From Zonotrichia leucophrys gambelii (Eukaryota > Chordata > Aves > Passeriformes > Passerellidae): 64,000 bases of DNA. Under the pieces are notes generated by a model, which worked only from the letters and a program-made list of their open reading frames with translations, did no database searches and was not told the origin of the DNA. The DNA is taken from NCBI RefSeq assembly GCF_028769735.1, contig NC_088176.1:20397501-20461500 (forward strand). The letters are read 5' to 3'. The position numbers and the translations under genes were made by a program. Positions 62,925-64,000 of this stretch are shown here, piece after piece (the stretch's first letter is position 1; each line of letters begins with the position of its first letter).

Positions 62925-64000
62925 AATTTTCCTTGACAAATTCAAAAACAGGCTGAGTCTAGAGAGAGAGCATGTTCCCATCCCTTCTCCTTATTTGAAG
63001 AGTTTGGGCAGCTTTAGAAAACAAGCAAATAGCAAATCCCAGTTCTGTGAAAACAGATCTTGTTACACTGCCCAGCATAAGCCACAAATATTTTGAGAAG
63101 GTCCAAACTGCACTTACAATCTTACCAAATCCCTCACATTCACTGATAAATCAGTTAGCTTACTAAAAAATATTAGAGCAGGCAAAAATGTGATGGAGGG
63201 TATCTTCCTCCATCAGAAGATTAATTCATCACTCATGTCTAGAGAATTCTACTGCATTTTTAACAGAGCACATATGGATTGAGTCTAGTGATCTATATAA
63301 TTTCCTTTCAGGATATGGGTCTATATTGAAAAACAGTCCCCAAACAGCAACTGTCAGAGGACAAAGACCTTCAAAAATCATTATGCAGGAAGAACAGGTA
63401 GGGCTCTGATCTGTCCACTCCACTAAATCTTTCAGTGGTGATTTAAGCTATAACTGTGCTCCACAGCTCTACTGGAGATTCCTGCTTCCAGAGCAGGATC
63501 AGCAAAGCAAAAAGTCTGTCTGCACCTTCACTGATGCACAATGCAGTCTGCCATCTCCAGCAGATGAAGCAGAGGCACATGGTCCCTTCTGATTTTACTG
63601 TAGCGGGGAAATTGCCAGTGTAAAAGCAGAGGGTAGAGCTCAAAAAAGAAAAAACCCAGACTTTGAGCCTTTCAGAGCTGATGCCAGAACAGGCAGGGAT
63701 CAGGCAGGAGCTGCACAGCGCAGGGTGCCTGCAGACTGCGCTGCTACAGGCCAGAGGTGAAGTGCTCAGCACAGGCATAATGAAATACACAGCTTCACCT
63801 CTGTGCATTATGTTCAATTAACCAAAGCAACGGTGCTCAGCAAAGTCACAGGGAATTTTCTAAAGACAGCTAATGTTGCTTTGGGCCATCTAAAAATGCA
63901 CTCCCAGTACCTGCCTTTCACCACCCCTGCACTGCTCAAAGCCTGTCACCAGAAAACAGCAGCAACTTGGATGTGTTTGCCTCGAAACAAAGAGATTGGA
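62925..64000. other. Unique non-coding sequence
   Basis: No supported gene. The minus-strand frame at 63443-63817 (124 codons) shows no family resemblance. The last 400 bp are moderately GC-rich. Confidence 0.5.

Noticed and set aside
1..64000. CRISPR arrays, operons, prophage or plasmid features
   Set aside because: No regularly spaced repeats, no dense coding and no bacterial signals; the repeats present are avian retroelements.

Overview
The window looks like a stretch of nuclear DNA from a songbird (passerine), probably intronic or intergenic. The evidence is the repeats. There is a tRNA-Ile-headed SINE with a CR1-type tail, which matches the TguSINE1 family described from zebra finch. 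There are 3' ends of CR1 LINEs, one complete solo LTR of a kind I recognise from passerine genomes, and one complete ERVL-type avian LTR. The background is AT-rich with few CpGs, many T/G-rich tracts and short microsatellites. Nothing suggests a bacterium, plasmid or virus: there are no long ORFs, no operons and no ribosome-binding sites.

No protein-coding gene can be supported with confidence. The longest open frames are 160-180 codons. They lie inside an LTR or in unremarkable sequence, look like none of the protein families I know, and are what 64 kb of non-coding DNA yields by chance. The only coding-like segment I would flag is a 77-bp candidate exon at 31059-31135, with a 3' splice site, an open frame, a strong-context ATG and a GTAAGT donor. 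I cannot assign it to a gene.

Layout. 1-8767: unique AT-rich DNA with two CpG-enriched patches (about 3660-3895 and 8071-8185). 8768-9869: an ERVL-like solo LTR on the minus strand. 10721-10828 and 15052-15159: two gap-free copies of an unclassified 108-bp repeat. 13475-13522: a perfect inverted repeat plus a third direct copy. 18223-18609: a solo LTR on the plus strand, flanked by a 6-bp target-site duplication with one mismatch. 18616-35698: unique sequence with the candidate exon. 35699-35858: a CR1 3' end, minus strand. 43871-44014: the SINE, minus strand. About 45040-45330, 47471-47625 and 53320-53455: heavily decayed CR1-like remnants, all minus. 48208-48508: a CR1 3' end, plus strand, with an internal local duplication. 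The rest is unique sequence with homopolymer and low-complexity tracts.

I found no undescribed biological system. The features that merit a second look are the unclassified repeat pair, the CpG patches, the candidate exon and the LTR internal structures. All identifications rest on reading the sequence against remembered family consensus patterns; no alignment or database search was run.
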